Assembly (NCBI RefSeq): GCF_013304825.1
Contig: NZ_JAAWUO010000002.1
Coordinates: 124,001-188,000, forward strand
Length of the DNA stretch: 64,000 bases
Source of the DNA: Blautia schinkii
GTDB lineage: Bacteria > Bacillota > Clostridia > Lachnospirales > Lachnospiraceae
Reading direction: 5' to 3'
The notes below the pieces were generated by a model. It had not been told where the DNA came from. It saw only the letters and a list, made by a program, of their open reading frames with translations, and searched no databases. Positions 31,746-41,335 of this stretch are shown here, one piece after another (positions within the stretch are counted from its first letter, which is position 1; every line of letters begins with the position of its first letter). The position numbers were made by a program, and so were the translations under genes.

Positions 31746-33928
31746 TAATCATTTACCTCCCATTCTGTTACATGGGCTGCCTTTGCATCTGCTCTGATAA
31801 AATCCGGGATCTCACCGGCAAATGTCATATAAAGTCCGGAATCCTCGCCAGTACTCTCCTGTCCTTCCAGAACCACTTCCATTGTGGCATCTGCATTCCA
31901 GATAGTCCATCCATTTACCAGCTGTGATGGACGGATACATTTTTTCAGGGCTTCCAGCTGTTCTTTTTTATCGTAACGGACTTTATAACCGTTTTCTGTT
32001 TCTTCAAGATCCGAAGTGGACTCAATGTCGGAAAAAGCTTCATCATCTTCGCCGGCAGCTTCGGAGCTGAAGTAATAAACATCAATATACTCAACAGGCA
32101 GCTCATCCATGGAAAGAGGATATCCTGTTTCTTCCAAAATTGCAAGTGTTCTCTTATATGACGGATACACCAGAACGGAGGTAGACACATTCTCTCCTTC
32201 CTGCACAGCCGGTACATTCATTCCCCCTTCATCCATGTAGCCTTCTGACGGAATTCCCGTATAATCGAACATCAGCATTGCACATGGCTGGTCTTTTACT
32301 GTCTGACCGCCGTTTTCCAGAATGTCCTTTCCAAGTGCCTCTACCAGTGCCTGACGCTTCTCTGCATTTTTTTCAAATAAGGAATGAATATCTCCGTCAC
32401 AGAAAATACCGGTGACCTCTTTCAGATACTGTTTGTCCAGCTGGAAAAATGAATATCTGTCTTCTTTCCATGTCTGCTCATCATACAGGGCTTCCATAAG
32501 ATTCTGCGCCTGTGCAGAAGATACACTATAGCTTCTGCAGACACTGAACCCCTGTTTATTTATGTAGCGTACATACATACGCCTTCCGGATCTTTTTTCT
32601 TTTTCATTCTGAAGTTTGATATCCTTCAGACTGTTATACAATGCTTTACTCTTCATCACCGGCTGATCCAGCAGACCGGAACTATTGTCTGATGTAGCAG
32701 TATACCGGATCTTATAGATTCCGTTTTCTTTTTTTTCCACATTGCAAAGCTGCTCTGTATATGAGAGATTGCATACATTTACCACAACTCCCTGAAGATT
32801 GTCATAAGCCGGAAAATAACTGTCATATCCCAGAAGATCCATTTTCATGGTCAGTGCACAGATTGCCACGAATCCTCCAAAGATCATAAGTTGCACTTTT
32901 CTGCGGAAAAATCTGTGAAAATCCATTTCGTAGATCACTTCCAGAATTCCATGGACCAGGATCGTTCCCAGTATCATTCCGAAGATCCACCATGCAGTTT
33001 TGGATGAATCTTCCGGGATCATATAAAAGATCAGACCGATACCCAGACCGGATGGTATTGTGATCAGGGCACTTAAGACCGGTTCCATCCAGGTATATAC
33101 CAGTGCTTTTCCGGTATTTTCTGATCTCCGCCTGCAAAACGCCATCCATGATAATACTGCCATCACAAGCAGCACAAGAATCAGTATCATTAACTGTTTT
33201 CCATAGTTCCCGCTGCTGTATTTATCTATAAAGCTTACGATCACCATAAGGGGAGACCCCAGATCCCTCACTGCTGCCAGGATCCCGTAACTGCCTTCGT
33301 ACCAGGTATCAAAAAACAAATGTCCACTTATCTGCAGCATCACTGCAAGAACGATACTGTATATAAACAGCCCTGCCCATGCAAGTGCTCCCATCAGCAT
33401 GGTACCGGTGCAGGCGATCACCAGCACTGTGGAAAAATACACCAGAAGATACATCAGAAGATGGATTACCAACAGTATCAGTGCCTTTTTCATGATGGAG
33501 AGGCTGTAATATCCTCTGGCTGCTCCGATGCATACTGCAACGAATTCCATGATTATATATGGAATCAGATAATAAATAGCAGCCAGTAATACTCTGTGCA
33601 AAAACAGTGCACTTCTCCTTACCGGAAGGCTGTGATAAAAATCCACTTTTCTTGGAGAATACAGATACCAGAATCCGCTTACTGCAGCCAAAAATGCTGT
33701 TACTGCAGCAACGATCGCTCCCATTGTAAGAAAATCACTGCTCCACAAGCTTGAATACAGATAGGCAAGCTGACTCTGAGTGTAGCTACGCTCATTCCAT
33801 TTTCCCATCAGAATAAGTTCCGCTACCGGAAATGCAAGGAGAAATGCGATCATGGCAAATGCCGGAATCCACCTCTGTCCTTTTGAAGAATTTTTGATAT
33901 ATTCGCTAGAATAAATTTTTGACTTCAT
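31745..33928 (-). CDS. ABC-2 type transporter permease, large
   Basis: The 727-residue protein starts at ATG 33928, after CGGAGGTGGCAGGCT. It has two blocks of membrane helices, about residues 15-260 and 295-375, and a soluble C-terminal part of roughly 350 residues probably facing outward. It opens with SEYIKNSSKGQRWIPAFAMI and has YSPRKVDFYHSLPVRRSALF, a short motif common in YtrC/D-like or bacitracin-type permeases. It overlaps the ATPase gene by 23 bases, and the GntR regulator comes first in the operon. The substrate is unknown; cell-envelope stress or peptide antibiotic response is likely by analogy with ytr. Confidence 0.85.
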   Translation of the reverse strand: MKSKIYSSEYIKNSSKGQRWIPAFAMIAFLLAFPVAELILMGKWNERSYTQSQLAYLYSSLWSSDFLTMGAIVAAVTAFLAAVSGFWYLYSPRKVDFYHSLPVRRSALFLHRVLLAAIYYLIPYIIMEFVAVCIGAARGYYSLSIMKKALILLVIHLLMYLLVYFSTVLVIACTGTMLMGALAWAGLFIYSIVLAVMLQISGHLFFDTWYEGSYGILAAVRDLGSPLMVIVSFIDKYSSGNYGKQLMILILVLLVMAVLSWMAFCRRRSENTGKALVYTWMEPVLSALITIPSGLGIGLIFYMIPEDSSKTAWWIFGMILGTILVHGILEVIYEMDFHRFFRRKVQLMIFGGFVAICALTMKMDLLGYDSYFPAYDNLQGVVVNVCNLSYTEQLCNVEKKENGIYKIRYTATSDNSSGLLDQPVMKSKALYNSLKDIKLQNEKEKRSGRRMYVRYINKQGFSVCRSYSVSSAQAQNLMEALYDEQTWKEDRYSFFQLDKQYLKEVTGIFCDGDIHSLFEKNAEKRQALVEALGKDILENGGQTVKDQPCAMLMFDYTGIPSEGYMDEGGMNVPAVQEGENVSTSVLVYPSYKRTLAILEETGYPLSMDELPVEYIDVYYFSSEAAGEDDEAFSDIESTSDLEETENGYKVRYDKKEQLEALKKCIRPSQLVNGWTIWNADATMEVVLEGQESTGEDSGLYMTFAGEIPDFIRADAKAAHVTEWEVND

Positions 33929-34805
33929 AGCCTGCCACCTCCGTTTCACTGATAAAAATTTCCTCCAAAGTCAGTGGAAGTATCTCACAGAAAAGAGGAT
34001 TTTTCGCTTGAACGCGCTCCATGATCTCTGTTCTTGTACCTCTTACCGTAAGAAGTAAAAGGGAACCCTGATGTTCTGTCTTAAGAACGTCCAGTTCTTT
34101 TATCAGCATTTCTTCTTTTGACTTGTCTGTAAGTACACACTGTATCTTATGAATATGAAATTTCATATCTTCCAGATCTCTGGAAAGAAGAATTCCGCCC
34201 TTATGAAGAAGGCCGATATGATCACAGATATCTTCCAGCTCACGGAGATTATGAGAGGCGATCACAGGTGTAAATTCCCGGTTCATGATCTCCGATGCAA
34301 AAAGGCTCTTTACTGCCTGGCGCATTACCGGATCCAGTCCGTCAAAGGTTTCATCGCAGTACAGATATTTCGTTCCTGCACAGATTCCCAGTATTACAAG
34401 AAGCTGTTTTTTCATTCCTTTGGAAAAAGTACTGATCTTTCTTTTTTTATCCAGATGAAACTGTTTTATCAGTTTCTCAAACTGTTCCTGTCGAAATCCC
34501 GGGTAAAAACATCTGTAATACTCTGTCATATCAGAAGCTGTATAGTTAGCCGGGATGTAGGCATCATCCGGTATGTAAAAAAACTGCTCCTTTATCTTCT
34601 CATTTTCAAAAACCGGCTGTTCATCGAGCAGTACCTCTCCGCTGTCCTGACAGATGATTCCTGCCATGATACGTAATAGCGTACTCTTTCCTGCTCCATT
34701 GGAACCGATAAGTCCGAACACTTCATGTTCTCCGATATCCATGCTTACCTGATTTACTGCCTGCACTTTACCGAATGCCTTGCTGCAGTTTCTGATCTCA
34801 ATCAT
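33906..34805 (-). CDS. ABC transporter ATP-binding protein
   Basis: The 299-residue ATPase has Walker A GSNGAGKS, the signature ISTFSKGMKKQ, Walker B YLYCDETFDGLDP and the H-loop ASHNLRELED. The Asp-Glu pair of Walker B is intact. It is sandwiched between the GntR regulator (8-base overlap, ATGATTGA) and the permease (23-base overlap), so all three are translated together. Confidence 0.95.
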   Translation of the reverse strand: MIEIRNCSKAFGKVQAVNQVSMDIGEHEVFGLIGSNGAGKSTLLRIMAGIICQDSGEVLLDEQPVFENEKIKEQFFYIPDDAYIPANYTASDMTEYYRCFYPGFRQEQFEKLIKQFHLDKKRKISTFSKGMKKQLLVILGICAGTKYLYCDETFDGLDPVMRQAVKSLFASEIMNREFTPVIASHNLRELEDICDHIGLLHKGGILLSRDLEDMKFHIHKIQCVLTDKSKEEMLIKELDVLKTEHQGSLLLLTVRGTRTEIMERVQAKNPLFCEILPLTLEEIFISETEVAGYEVKNLF

Positions 34806-35172
34806 TGTCTCCCTCCTTGTAGCATTCTCTAATCACATGTATAATTTCCTCTTCTTCTATGCCGAAAGTTCTGCACTTCTCTGTCGTTTCTCTCAGCTCA
34901 CGCAAAATTTCTTCCATTCCGATCCGCCGTATCTCGCTGCTGCCTGTAACAAAACTGCCTCTTCCTTTTACCGGATAGATCAGTCCCTGCTGCTCCAGTT
35001 CCATATAGGCACGCTGGATGGTATTGGGATTGATTGACAATTCCATGGCCAGCTGGCGGACTGACGGCATTCTGGAATCTGGTTCCATTGCCCCCGACAG
35101 GATCAGCAGCCGGAATTTCTCCACGATCTGTTCATAGATCGGCCGCCTGTCCTGATAATCCAAGAATAGCAT
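34798..35172 (-). CDS. GntR-family regulator, YtrA subfamily
   Basis: The 124-residue protein has the winged helix QIVEKFRLLILSGAMEPDSR, then MPSVRQLAMELSINPNTIQR, followed by AYMELEQQGLIYPVKGRGSF. The C-terminal tail of about 40 residues is the short dimerisation arm of YtrA members. It is first in an operon with an ABC ATPase and a permease and likely represses that operon through the repeats in front of it. Confidence 0.94.
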   Translation of the reverse strand: MLFLDYQDRRPIYEQIVEKFRLLILSGAMEPDSRMPSVRQLAMELSINPNTIQRAYMELEQQGLIYPVKGRGSFVTGSSEIRRIGMEEILRELRETTEKCRTFGIEEEEIIHVIRECYKEGDND

Positions 35173-35196
35173 ATGACACTCCTTTCTCTGTAATAT

Positions 35197-35228
35197 GTGT
35201 ATTAAGTGTATTAATCTTTTTAATACAC
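35197..35228 (-). promoter_or_regulatory. Operator of the GntR-ABC operon
   Basis: GTGTATTAA occurs twice in tandem (35197-35205 and 35206-35214) and is followed by its inverse TTAATACAC (35220-35228). This matches the type of palindrome bound by YtrA regulators. It lies about 25-55 bases before the gene, where it would block the promoter. Confidence 0.75.
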
Positions 35229-35373
35229 TTATGTTAGCATGTATGAGTCTAAACTACAATATGCCTGGTCTTAAATAAATATAAAAAATATATAAACTAC
35301 CATAACAGTTCCATTTTCCCTACCCACTGTTTATTATTTTTCGTAATTAAAACATTGAAATCATCTGATTCAT

Positions 35374-35458
35374 AAAAAAAGAATCTGCCACCAGATAAGT
35401 ATGCATACGTGTACCTGAATTTCCAGGTACTTATCCTTCTGATGCAGATTCTTTTTTA
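35374..35458 (-). terminator. Long nested hairpin, terminator after the CPBP gene
   Basis: The outer stem AAAAAAAGAATCTGC pairs with GCAGATTCTTTTTT. Inside it GATAAGTA/TACTTATC and GTACCTG/CAGGTAC form further stems. T runs flank both ends, so it would terminate in both directions. Confidence 0.75.
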
Positions 35459-35488
35459 TATGTTAATTTTCAGTTATCTTTTCGCGGA

Positions 35489-36289
35489 TCACACAGCCCG
35501 GTAGCCACGCTTCTCGCCTTTGCGTGCAAAATACTGATATGCACCAATCATCGCCACTGCCAGGATACCATAACTCATCAGCAGCATTCCTGCCCCGAAT
35601 TTCTTTACCAACATCTCAGCATATTCTCCAAATATAAGAATCCATGTATTCGCACCTACATGCAGGAAAATGCTGACCCATTTATTACCGCCCATTTCCA
35701 GGAACCAGGCAAAGAGAGCCCCCAGAATAAACGCATAAACAGCCTGTGGGATGTTTCCGTGATAGATCCCGAAAAATGCTGCCGAGATCACAGCAGAAAC
35801 CAGAACAGAAAAGTGATCCCGAAGTCTCAGATAAACCAACCAGCGGAAGATCATTTCCTCTGCTATCGGAGCAATGATCCCCATCCAGAAGATCATCATA
35901 AAAAGACTTTTTCCTGAAGTGATCTTGGACATGGTATCTCCATATGTGGTGGACTGGATCCAGTTCTGCAGAATCGCCACCAGAACATTGGCATACTGGG
36001 CAAAACCTGCTCCTGCTGCCAGAAGAAGCAGTATTTCCGGGATTGTCAGCTTCTGCTCTTCTATTGATGTCAGTCCTCCGATCAGCCTTCCCACACGGTC
36101 TTTTCTGTAAAAATACACGGCCGGAAACATTACCAGCACTCCCGTAAGTCCTGTGATCACAAGGGTATAACTATAATAAGAATCCTTTACATTCCCACTT
36201 CGTCCCATAAGCCAGAAAAGCACTGCACTTCCCAGGATCTGACCAATCAGATAGTGGATCCCTACCGGATAGAGTTCCCTCCACACCAT
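35489..36289 (-). CDS. CPBP-family intramembrane protease (CAAX/Abi type)
   Basis: The 266-residue protein has about seven membrane helices and the three conserved motifs: APIAEEMIFRWLVY (EExxxR), FFGIYHGNIPQ (FxxxH) and FLHVGANTWI (HxxxN). These form the glutamyl intramembrane protease site. Bacterial members protect against bacteriocins or process surface proteins. The start is uncertain because ATG 36289 has no clear ribosome binding site; a start a few codons earlier is possible. It follows the HAD phosphatase by about 30 bases. Confidence 0.88.
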   Translation of the reverse strand: MVWRELYPVGIHYLIGQILGSAVLFWLMGRSGNVKDSYYSYTLVITGLTGVLVMFPAVYFYRKDRVGRLIGGLTSIEEQKLTIPEILLLLAAGAGFAQYANVLVAILQNWIQSTTYGDTMSKITSGKSLFMMIFWMGIIAPIAEEMIFRWLVYLRLRDHFSVLVSAVISAAFFGIYHGNIPQAVYAFILGALFAWFLEMGGNKWVSIFLHVGANTWILIFGEYAEMLVKKFGAGMLLMSYGILAVAMIGAYQYFARKGEKRGYRAV

Positions 36290-36318
36290 TCGAAAAATAT
36301 TCTGCCTGTGCAGAGGGG

Positions 36319-36966
36319 TCAGTCGAAAAAATTCAGAAGTTCTTCAGCAGAAGCTACGATCTGGATCGGCTGAGCCTTCTCAAGTTCTTCCCTGCTTCCA
36401 TAACCATAGGATACTGCTACGCATTCAATCCCGCATTTTCTGGCTCCCAGAACATCGTGCTCTCTGTCACCTACCATGATCACCTGGTCTCTGTGATCAG
36501 AAAGATTCATTCTCTCCAGAGCCTCCTCAATAACCTGGGACTTCGTAACCTTCGGTCCATGCAGATCTGTTCCTGCGATCACCTCAAAATATCTGGTAAG
36601 ATTAAAATGATCCATGATCTGTGTTACATAATAGGTCGGCTTCGCAGACGCAACTGCAAGACGGTATCCTCTCATCTTCAGTTCCTTAAGAGCCTCCTCT
36701 ACGCCCGGATAAACTGTATTTTCAAACATTCCTTTATCTGAATACCGTTCTCTGTAATACTCTACTGCTTTCTCTGCAGTTTCCTTATCAAATCCTGCAT
36801 ATTTCATAAACTGTTCCAGAAGCGGCGGTCCTACAAAAACCTTCAAAGGTTCCAGTTCAAGTGCGGAAACTCCGAGTTTCTCCAATGCATACTGTACAGA
36901 TTTTGTAATGCCCTCTCCGGACTCTGTAAGGGTTCCATCCAGGTCAAAAAAAATTGCTTTATACAT
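36319..36966 (-). CDS. HAD-superfamily phosphatase, phosphoglycolate phosphatase-like
   Basis: The 215-residue protein starts at ATG 36966 after AGGAGG. It has motif I FFDLDGTLTESG with the nucleophile Asp, the cap domain, motif II AVASAKP, a conserved Lys in the GPKVTKSQV segment, and motif IV VGDREHDVLGA. This is subfamily I of the HAD phosphatases (Gph/PpaX-like). The true substrate could be phosphoglycolate, pyrophosphate or a sugar phosphate. Confidence 0.9.
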   Translation of the reverse strand: MYKAIFFDLDGTLTESGEGITKSVQYALEKLGVSALELEPLKVFVGPPLLEQFMKYAGFDKETAEKAVEYYRERYSDKGMFENTVYPGVEEALKELKMRGYRLAVASAKPTYYVTQIMDHFNLTRYFEVIAGTDLHGPKVTKSQVIEEALERMNLSDHRDQVIMVGDREHDVLGARKCGIECVAVSYGYGSREELEKAQPIQIVASAEELLNFFD

Positions 36967-37008
36967 ATAATTCCTCCTGTGCAAAAATCAGTAAGTATGC
37001 CTATTGTA

Positions 37009-38085
37009 TCACTGTTCGTCTTTTAAGTCCATGATTTCATGATACAGTTTGCCCGAACGTACAGATAGCAGGAGTTCCACCGTTTTTATATTGGATATGC
37101 CTTTGGGAATCCTGGCTGTTAATTTTTGTTCCTGCCAGTACCAGACGGATTCTTTTCCGTTGATACGGAAAGAAAAGATCTGTACAGGAATCTTACAGTT
37201 GTTCTCTTTTATGGTTAGCTGAATGTGGAAATCTTTTATTTCTGTTATAAATTCCGGTATTTTCTCTTCTGTTGTTTTTTTATTTTTTTCTTTATCTGAT
37301 GCTGCATCAGCTGTTTTGTCTGTCCGGTAATAGAAAAGAGCCAGTTTCTGCTGTTTCTGGGAAGCTGGTGAAATCCTGGGACTTTTTGATACTTTTGGGG
37401 GATACGTTGGATTTTGGATTTTCTCTGGTTTTCGGGTTGGAACGGGTGTTGGACTGGCAGAAATTTTCGGTGTTAATGTTGCCTCTGATCTGTGATTTCC
37501 TGTATTTCTGTTATCTCCGCTGTTTGTCGAACCGCTTATCTGAAAACTGTCTTCCGTTCCATAATTGCTTTCATTCCAACTTATACTCCCGGTGCTCCCC
37601 GAGTTTTCGCTATTCCCGGAACCTGCATTTTCACCATTATCAGTTCCATAATAATTTCCTGACTCTGTCTGTGTATTCCCCCAATGCGTACTGTCCTGCC
37701 AGGTATCGTTATTCCCCGACCAATCTGACTCGCCATTTCCTGCTGCTGAGCCCAGCCCGGAAATTTCAACATCTCCTCCTGTATTTCCACTCTCGCTGTA
37801 ATCTCCATAATCTCCGTAACTCCTGCCATCATCTATCTGACTTCCACTTCCACTATCTGCACTGTCCCAGTTATCCGGAAACTGCCCTGTTCCTTCTCCA
37901 ATGTCCATGTCAAATCCACCTGTATCAAAACTTTGGAACTCACTGTATCCAGCATTTTCAGCAGAGCCATAAACCAGTTGAAAGCCCCCTGTCTGTCCTC
38001 CCAAAACTGCCATGCACAGAATAATCCCTCCCACATTTCTCATAATGTTCATACCATATTTAAGATATTTTTTTCGTCTTCTCAT
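37009..38085 (-). CDS. Secreted Ser/Gly/Asn-rich protein linked to Ser/Thr kinase
   Basis: The 358-residue protein has a basic N-terminus and one hydrophobic segment (residues 15-40) that can serve as signal or anchor. Residues 45-200 are low complexity and rich in Ser, Gly, Asn, Asp and Tyr; a Pro/Thr/Lys spacer follows. The last 90 residues, from about EFITEIKDFHIQLTIKENN, look like a small beta domain. It overlaps the kinase gene by 26 bases. No family recognised. Confidence 0.7.
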   Translation of the reverse strand: MRRRKKYLKYGMNIMRNVGGIILCMAVLGGQTGGFQLVYGSAENAGYSEFQSFDTGGFDMDIGEGTGQFPDNWDSADSGSGSQIDDGRSYGDYGDYSESGNTGGDVEISGLGSAAGNGESDWSGNNDTWQDSTHWGNTQTESGNYYGTDNGENAGSGNSENSGSTGSISWNESNYGTEDSFQISGSTNSGDNRNTGNHRSEATLTPKISASPTPVPTRKPEKIQNPTYPPKVSKSPRISPASQKQQKLALFYYRTDKTADAASDKEKNKKTTEEKIPEFITEIKDFHIQLTIKENNCKIPVQIFSFRINGKESVWYWQEQKLTARIPKGISNIKTVELLLSVRSGKLYHEIMDLKDEQ

Positions 38086-39313
38086 TGATCTCCTCCCACA
38101 ACAGAAGATTTCTGCCTTTCCCTTCTTCCAACAGATTCTTTTTCTCCTTTTCCTGATAATCCTTCCATAATTTCTCGCTGGCTCCCTTCTGTTCTCTTCG
38201 GATCAGAAACATTCCATATTCTCCGTATCCATCCCTGAATCCTTCATCGTAAAGAAGCAGGTTTTCATAATACAGAGCAGCTCGTTCCGGCTCATCCAAA
38301 AGCTCTGCATTCCAGGCCAGTAATAAAGCAATATATCTCTGTTCCTCTTTTCCCTGATCGATCCTGCTCAGCTTCTGAAGTTTCTTCTCTGCTGCCTGTA
38401 GAAACTTCTGTCCGGATGCAGAAAAACCGGAATCTGTCTGGTATCTCTCGGCCTGATAATACAGATCTGTCACCTCGGCCACTGCTGCCGAAAACTCTGC
38501 AGGTTTCATGATCCCTGCCAGCAAAACCAGTACAGTCACAAAAAACATCACGCCAAAGCTTTCCAGAAAACGTTTTCGCCAGGTAACGGTACGATATCTT
38601 TTCCCCAGTTTTTCAAGAATTTTTCTGACAGAAGCCATATTCTGATACCTGTATTTCTCCTGTTTTCTCGTACAGCGAAACAGAAACCAGAAAAATTCCG
38701 GGTATAGAAAGAACATCAGACCTCTTCTGCCGCTGAGAATCTGGAGCGTTTTTCCCAAAGCAAAGATATCGCTTGCCGGACTGACCCTGCCCTGATACTG
38801 TTCCGGTGCAGCATATCCTTTTGTTCCTTCACAGATCCTTCCTTTTCTTTCGTAATTCAGCATGGCACTTCCCAGATCCACCAGATAGAGATGTCCGTTC
38901 TCAGACAGCATAAGATTATCCGGCTTCAGGTCTCCATAACAAACAGCTGGCTTTCTGCTGTGAAGATATTCCAGCACTTTCGCAATCTCATTTCCCAGCC
39001 GAAGAGTTTCCTCTATGGAAAAATCCCCTTTGTTTTTAAGAATCTCTCCAAGCGACTGGCCGCGGATATATTCCATGATCAGATAACAAAACTCTTCCTC
39101 TTCCACATAATCTACAATCTTCGGTATGGCAGGATGCTCCAGGAACCGCATCAGTTTTGCCTCCTGCTTTCTGATAATGGAAGTTTCTTTTACTGCGCGG
39201 AAAACACCAAGTTCCATATCTCTGGCAAGATAAAGACTTCCACCTCCGCCCTGACCAATCCGTTCCATCACGCAATAACGGTCTTTTAAAACTGTTCCAA
39301 TCAGACAGATCAC
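38060..39313 (-). CDS. Ser/Thr protein kinase with membrane anchor and TPR-like tail
   Basis: The 417-residue protein starts at GTG 39313 (AAGAGGAAG just before). The kinase fold shows the glycine loop GQGGGGS (20-26), Lys42 in AVKE, Glu51, the catalytic loop YGDLKPDN with Asp128, DLG with Asp146 and GYAAPEQY. One membrane helix lies near residue 255, and the remaining 140 residues are helical, TPR-like and extracytoplasmic. HRD is replaced by YGD and DFG by DLG, but the key Asp and Lys residues are intact, so it should be active. It has no PASTA repeats. Confidence 0.9.
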   Translation of the reverse strand: MICLIGTVLKDRYCVMERIGQGGGGSLYLARDMELGVFRAVKETSIIRKQEAKLMRFLEHPAIPKIVDYVEEEEFCYLIMEYIRGQSLGEILKNKGDFSIEETLRLGNEIAKVLEYLHSRKPAVCYGDLKPDNLMLSENGHLYLVDLGSAMLNYERKGRICEGTKGYAAPEQYQGRVSPASDIFALGKTLQILSGRRGLMFFLYPEFFWFLFRCTRKQEKYRYQNMASVRKILEKLGKRYRTVTWRKRFLESFGVMFFVTVLVLLAGIMKPAEFSAAVAEVTDLYYQAERYQTDSGFSASGQKFLQAAEKKLQKLSRIDQGKEEQRYIALLLAWNAELLDEPERAALYYENLLLYDEGFRDGYGEYGMFLIRREQKGASEKLWKDYQEKEKKNLLEEGKGRNLLLWEEINEKTKKIS

Positions 39314-39396
39314 CTTCCTCTTGGTTAAAATTAATAAAAATAATAAATGGGATAAATTCCGGGGACCCCCGGAGATCGATAAATCAGATGTATTGT

Positions 39397-39425
39397 ATTA
39401 TAGCACATGATGTTCTTTTTGAAAA
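39397..39425 (-). promoter_or_regulatory. Promoter of the kinase operon
   Basis: On the minus strand TTTTCA (39425-39420) and TATAAT (39402-39397) are 17 bp apart. A short GC-rich inverted repeat, CCGGGG/CCCCGG, lies just downstream around 39359-39373. Confidence 0.65.
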
Positions 39426-39432
39426 GTGTTTT

Positions 39433-39498
39433 TTTCTAAAAACAGTCCGCAGAAGCCATGCAGGGAGTTTTCTCTTTCCATGGCATATCTGCGGACTG
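39433..39498 (-). terminator. Terminator of argS
   Basis: CAGTCCGCAGA and GCCATG at one side pair with CATGGC and TCTGCGGACTG at the other, with a short bulge. On the minus strand the stem is followed by TTTTTAGAAAAAA. Confidence 0.85.
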
Positions 39499-39547
39499 AA
39501 TAATCTCACTTCAATATTCTATTTTACCAAAATACCTGCCTTACAAA

Positions 39548-41314
39548 TTACATACGATCCGGTGCAGAGAATCCAAGAAGATCGATGCTTGTTTCAAGTA
39601 CTCTTCTTGTAAGCTGGAGCAGCTGAAGGAAGGATTCCTTCTGTGCCTGATCCTCTTCGCTTAAGATCTTGGTCTCATGGTAAAAGCTGTTAAATGCATT
39701 GGATACCTCATAGATATATGCACAGATCTTATGTGGTGCTTTTTCTTCAAAAGCGTTCTCAACCATTGCTGCAAAGCCGGAAAGCTGAAGCATCAGGTTC
39801 TTCTCACTGGCATTGACTGCCGGAAGGATCTTACCTGTACTTAAATCTCCTCCCTCCTGTACATAACGGTTCAGGATCGACTTAATACGAACGATAGTAT
39901 AAAGGATATACGGACCTGTATTTCCCTCAAAGGATGTAAAGCGGTCAACATCAAAGATGTAATCCTTGGTCGCCTGGTTGGAAAGATCTCCGTATTTGAT
40001 CGCAGAAAGTCCTACGATCTTGGCAGTATCCTTTGCATCTTTATCTTTTACACTGCGATTCTCCACGATCTTGCGGTACATTTCCTCATCAATGTCTGCG
40101 ATCAGGTTCTCCAGCCGCATAACACCGCCTTCTCTTGTCTTAAACGGTTTACCGTCTTTTCCATTCATGGTACCGAAACCAAGGAAGGAAAGCTTGGTCT
40201 CCGGATTTACAAGACCGGTTTTTCTTGCGCAGCGGAATACCTGGATAAAATGCAGCTCCTGACGCTTGTCAACAACATAAAGGATCTCATCCGGCTGAAA
40301 GAGTTTCATACGCTCTACGATAGTAGCAAGGTCTGTAGTTGTATAGAGAGAAGCTCCGTCTGATTTCAGAAGCATACATGGAGGGATCTCCTTGGTATCA
40401 CTCTCTTCTTTTACATCTACAACAAGAGCGCCCTGATCCTCATAGGCAAATCCTCGCTTCTTCATATCCTCTACCATATCCGGGATGTACGGCTGTGCAT
40501 CGGATTCTTTTTTCCAGAGGTCAAAGTCTACGTTCAGGTTCGCGTAGTTTCTCTTAAGATCTGTTACAGATACATTCATGATGTGGTTCCAGAGAGCCAT
40601 GTATCCTGGTTTGCCCTGCTGAAGAAGATGGGTTGCCTCAAGTGCCTCATTGCGGTAAGCCTCATCCTCTTTGGACTTCCCACTGGCACATGGATAGATC
40701 TCTTCCAGCTCGCTGATGGTAAACGGTGCTTCTGCCGGATATTCACCGGTAAAGCTGTCATCAAAATATACCAGCTCCGGTTTCCGGTGTTTCAGCTCGG
40801 TGATGATCAGTCCCATCTGAAGACCCCAGTCTCCAAGGTGTACATCACCGATCACCTTATGTCCTACAAAACGTCCGATACGCTTGATGCTCTCACCGAT
40901 GATCGCAGAACGGAGATGTCCTACATGAAGCGGCTTGGCAACGTTTGGTCCGCCATAATCGATAATGATGGTCTTCGGATTCTTGGCAGTCTCAACAGAA
41001 AGCTTCTCATCCTCTGCCATCTTATTCATATATTCAGCAACAAATTCAGGTTTAACATCCAGGTTGATAAATCCAGGCTTAACAACTTCTGCCCTGGAAA
41101 AGATCTGGCTGTCTGCAAGCTGTGCAACAACATCATCTGCGATCATGAACGGGGCTTTGTGGTATGCCTTGGCTCCGGCCATAGCTCCGTTACACTGATA
41201 TTCACATAAGTCAGGTCTGTTGGAAACAGTAACTTTTCCGTAGGACGGATCGTAACCTGCTTTTTCAAATGCTGCGGAAAGTTCTTCCGCCATCTGTTCC
41301 ATAATCTTCTTCAT
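39548..41314 (-). CDS. argS: Arginyl-tRNA synthetase
   Basis: The 588-residue enzyme charges tRNA-Arg. It has the HIGH motif as AKPLHVGHLRSAIIGE, a relaxed KMSKS-like segment GKPFKTREGG, and ends in the DALR anticodon-binding domain with the final Met preceded by SAPDR, as in many ArgS proteins. The length is normal. It follows degV by 21 bases and is probably cotranscribed with it; a strong terminator follows. Confidence 0.97.
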   Translation of the reverse strand: MKKIMEQMAEELSAAFEKAGYDPSYGKVTVSNRPDLCEYQCNGAMAGAKAYHKAPFMIADDVVAQLADSQIFSRAEVVKPGFINLDVKPEFVAEYMNKMAEDEKLSVETAKNPKTIIIDYGGPNVAKPLHVGHLRSAIIGESIKRIGRFVGHKVIGDVHLGDWGLQMGLIITELKHRKPELVYFDDSFTGEYPAEAPFTISELEEIYPCASGKSKEDEAYRNEALEATHLLQQGKPGYMALWNHIMNVSVTDLKRNYANLNVDFDLWKKESDAQPYIPDMVEDMKKRGFAYEDQGALVVDVKEESDTKEIPPCMLLKSDGASLYTTTDLATIVERMKLFQPDEILYVVDKRQELHFIQVFRCARKTGLVNPETKLSFLGFGTMNGKDGKPFKTREGGVMRLENLIADIDEEMYRKIVENRSVKDKDAKDTAKIVGLSAIKYGDLSNQATKDYIFDVDRFTSFEGNTGPYILYTIVRIKSILNRYVQEGGDLSTGKILPAVNASEKNLMLQLSGFAAMVENAFEEKAPHKICAYIYEVSNAFNSFYHETKILSEEDQAQKESFLQLLQLTRRVLETSIDLLGFSAPDRM

Positions 41315-41335
41315 GTTTCAAAACTCCTCATATCT

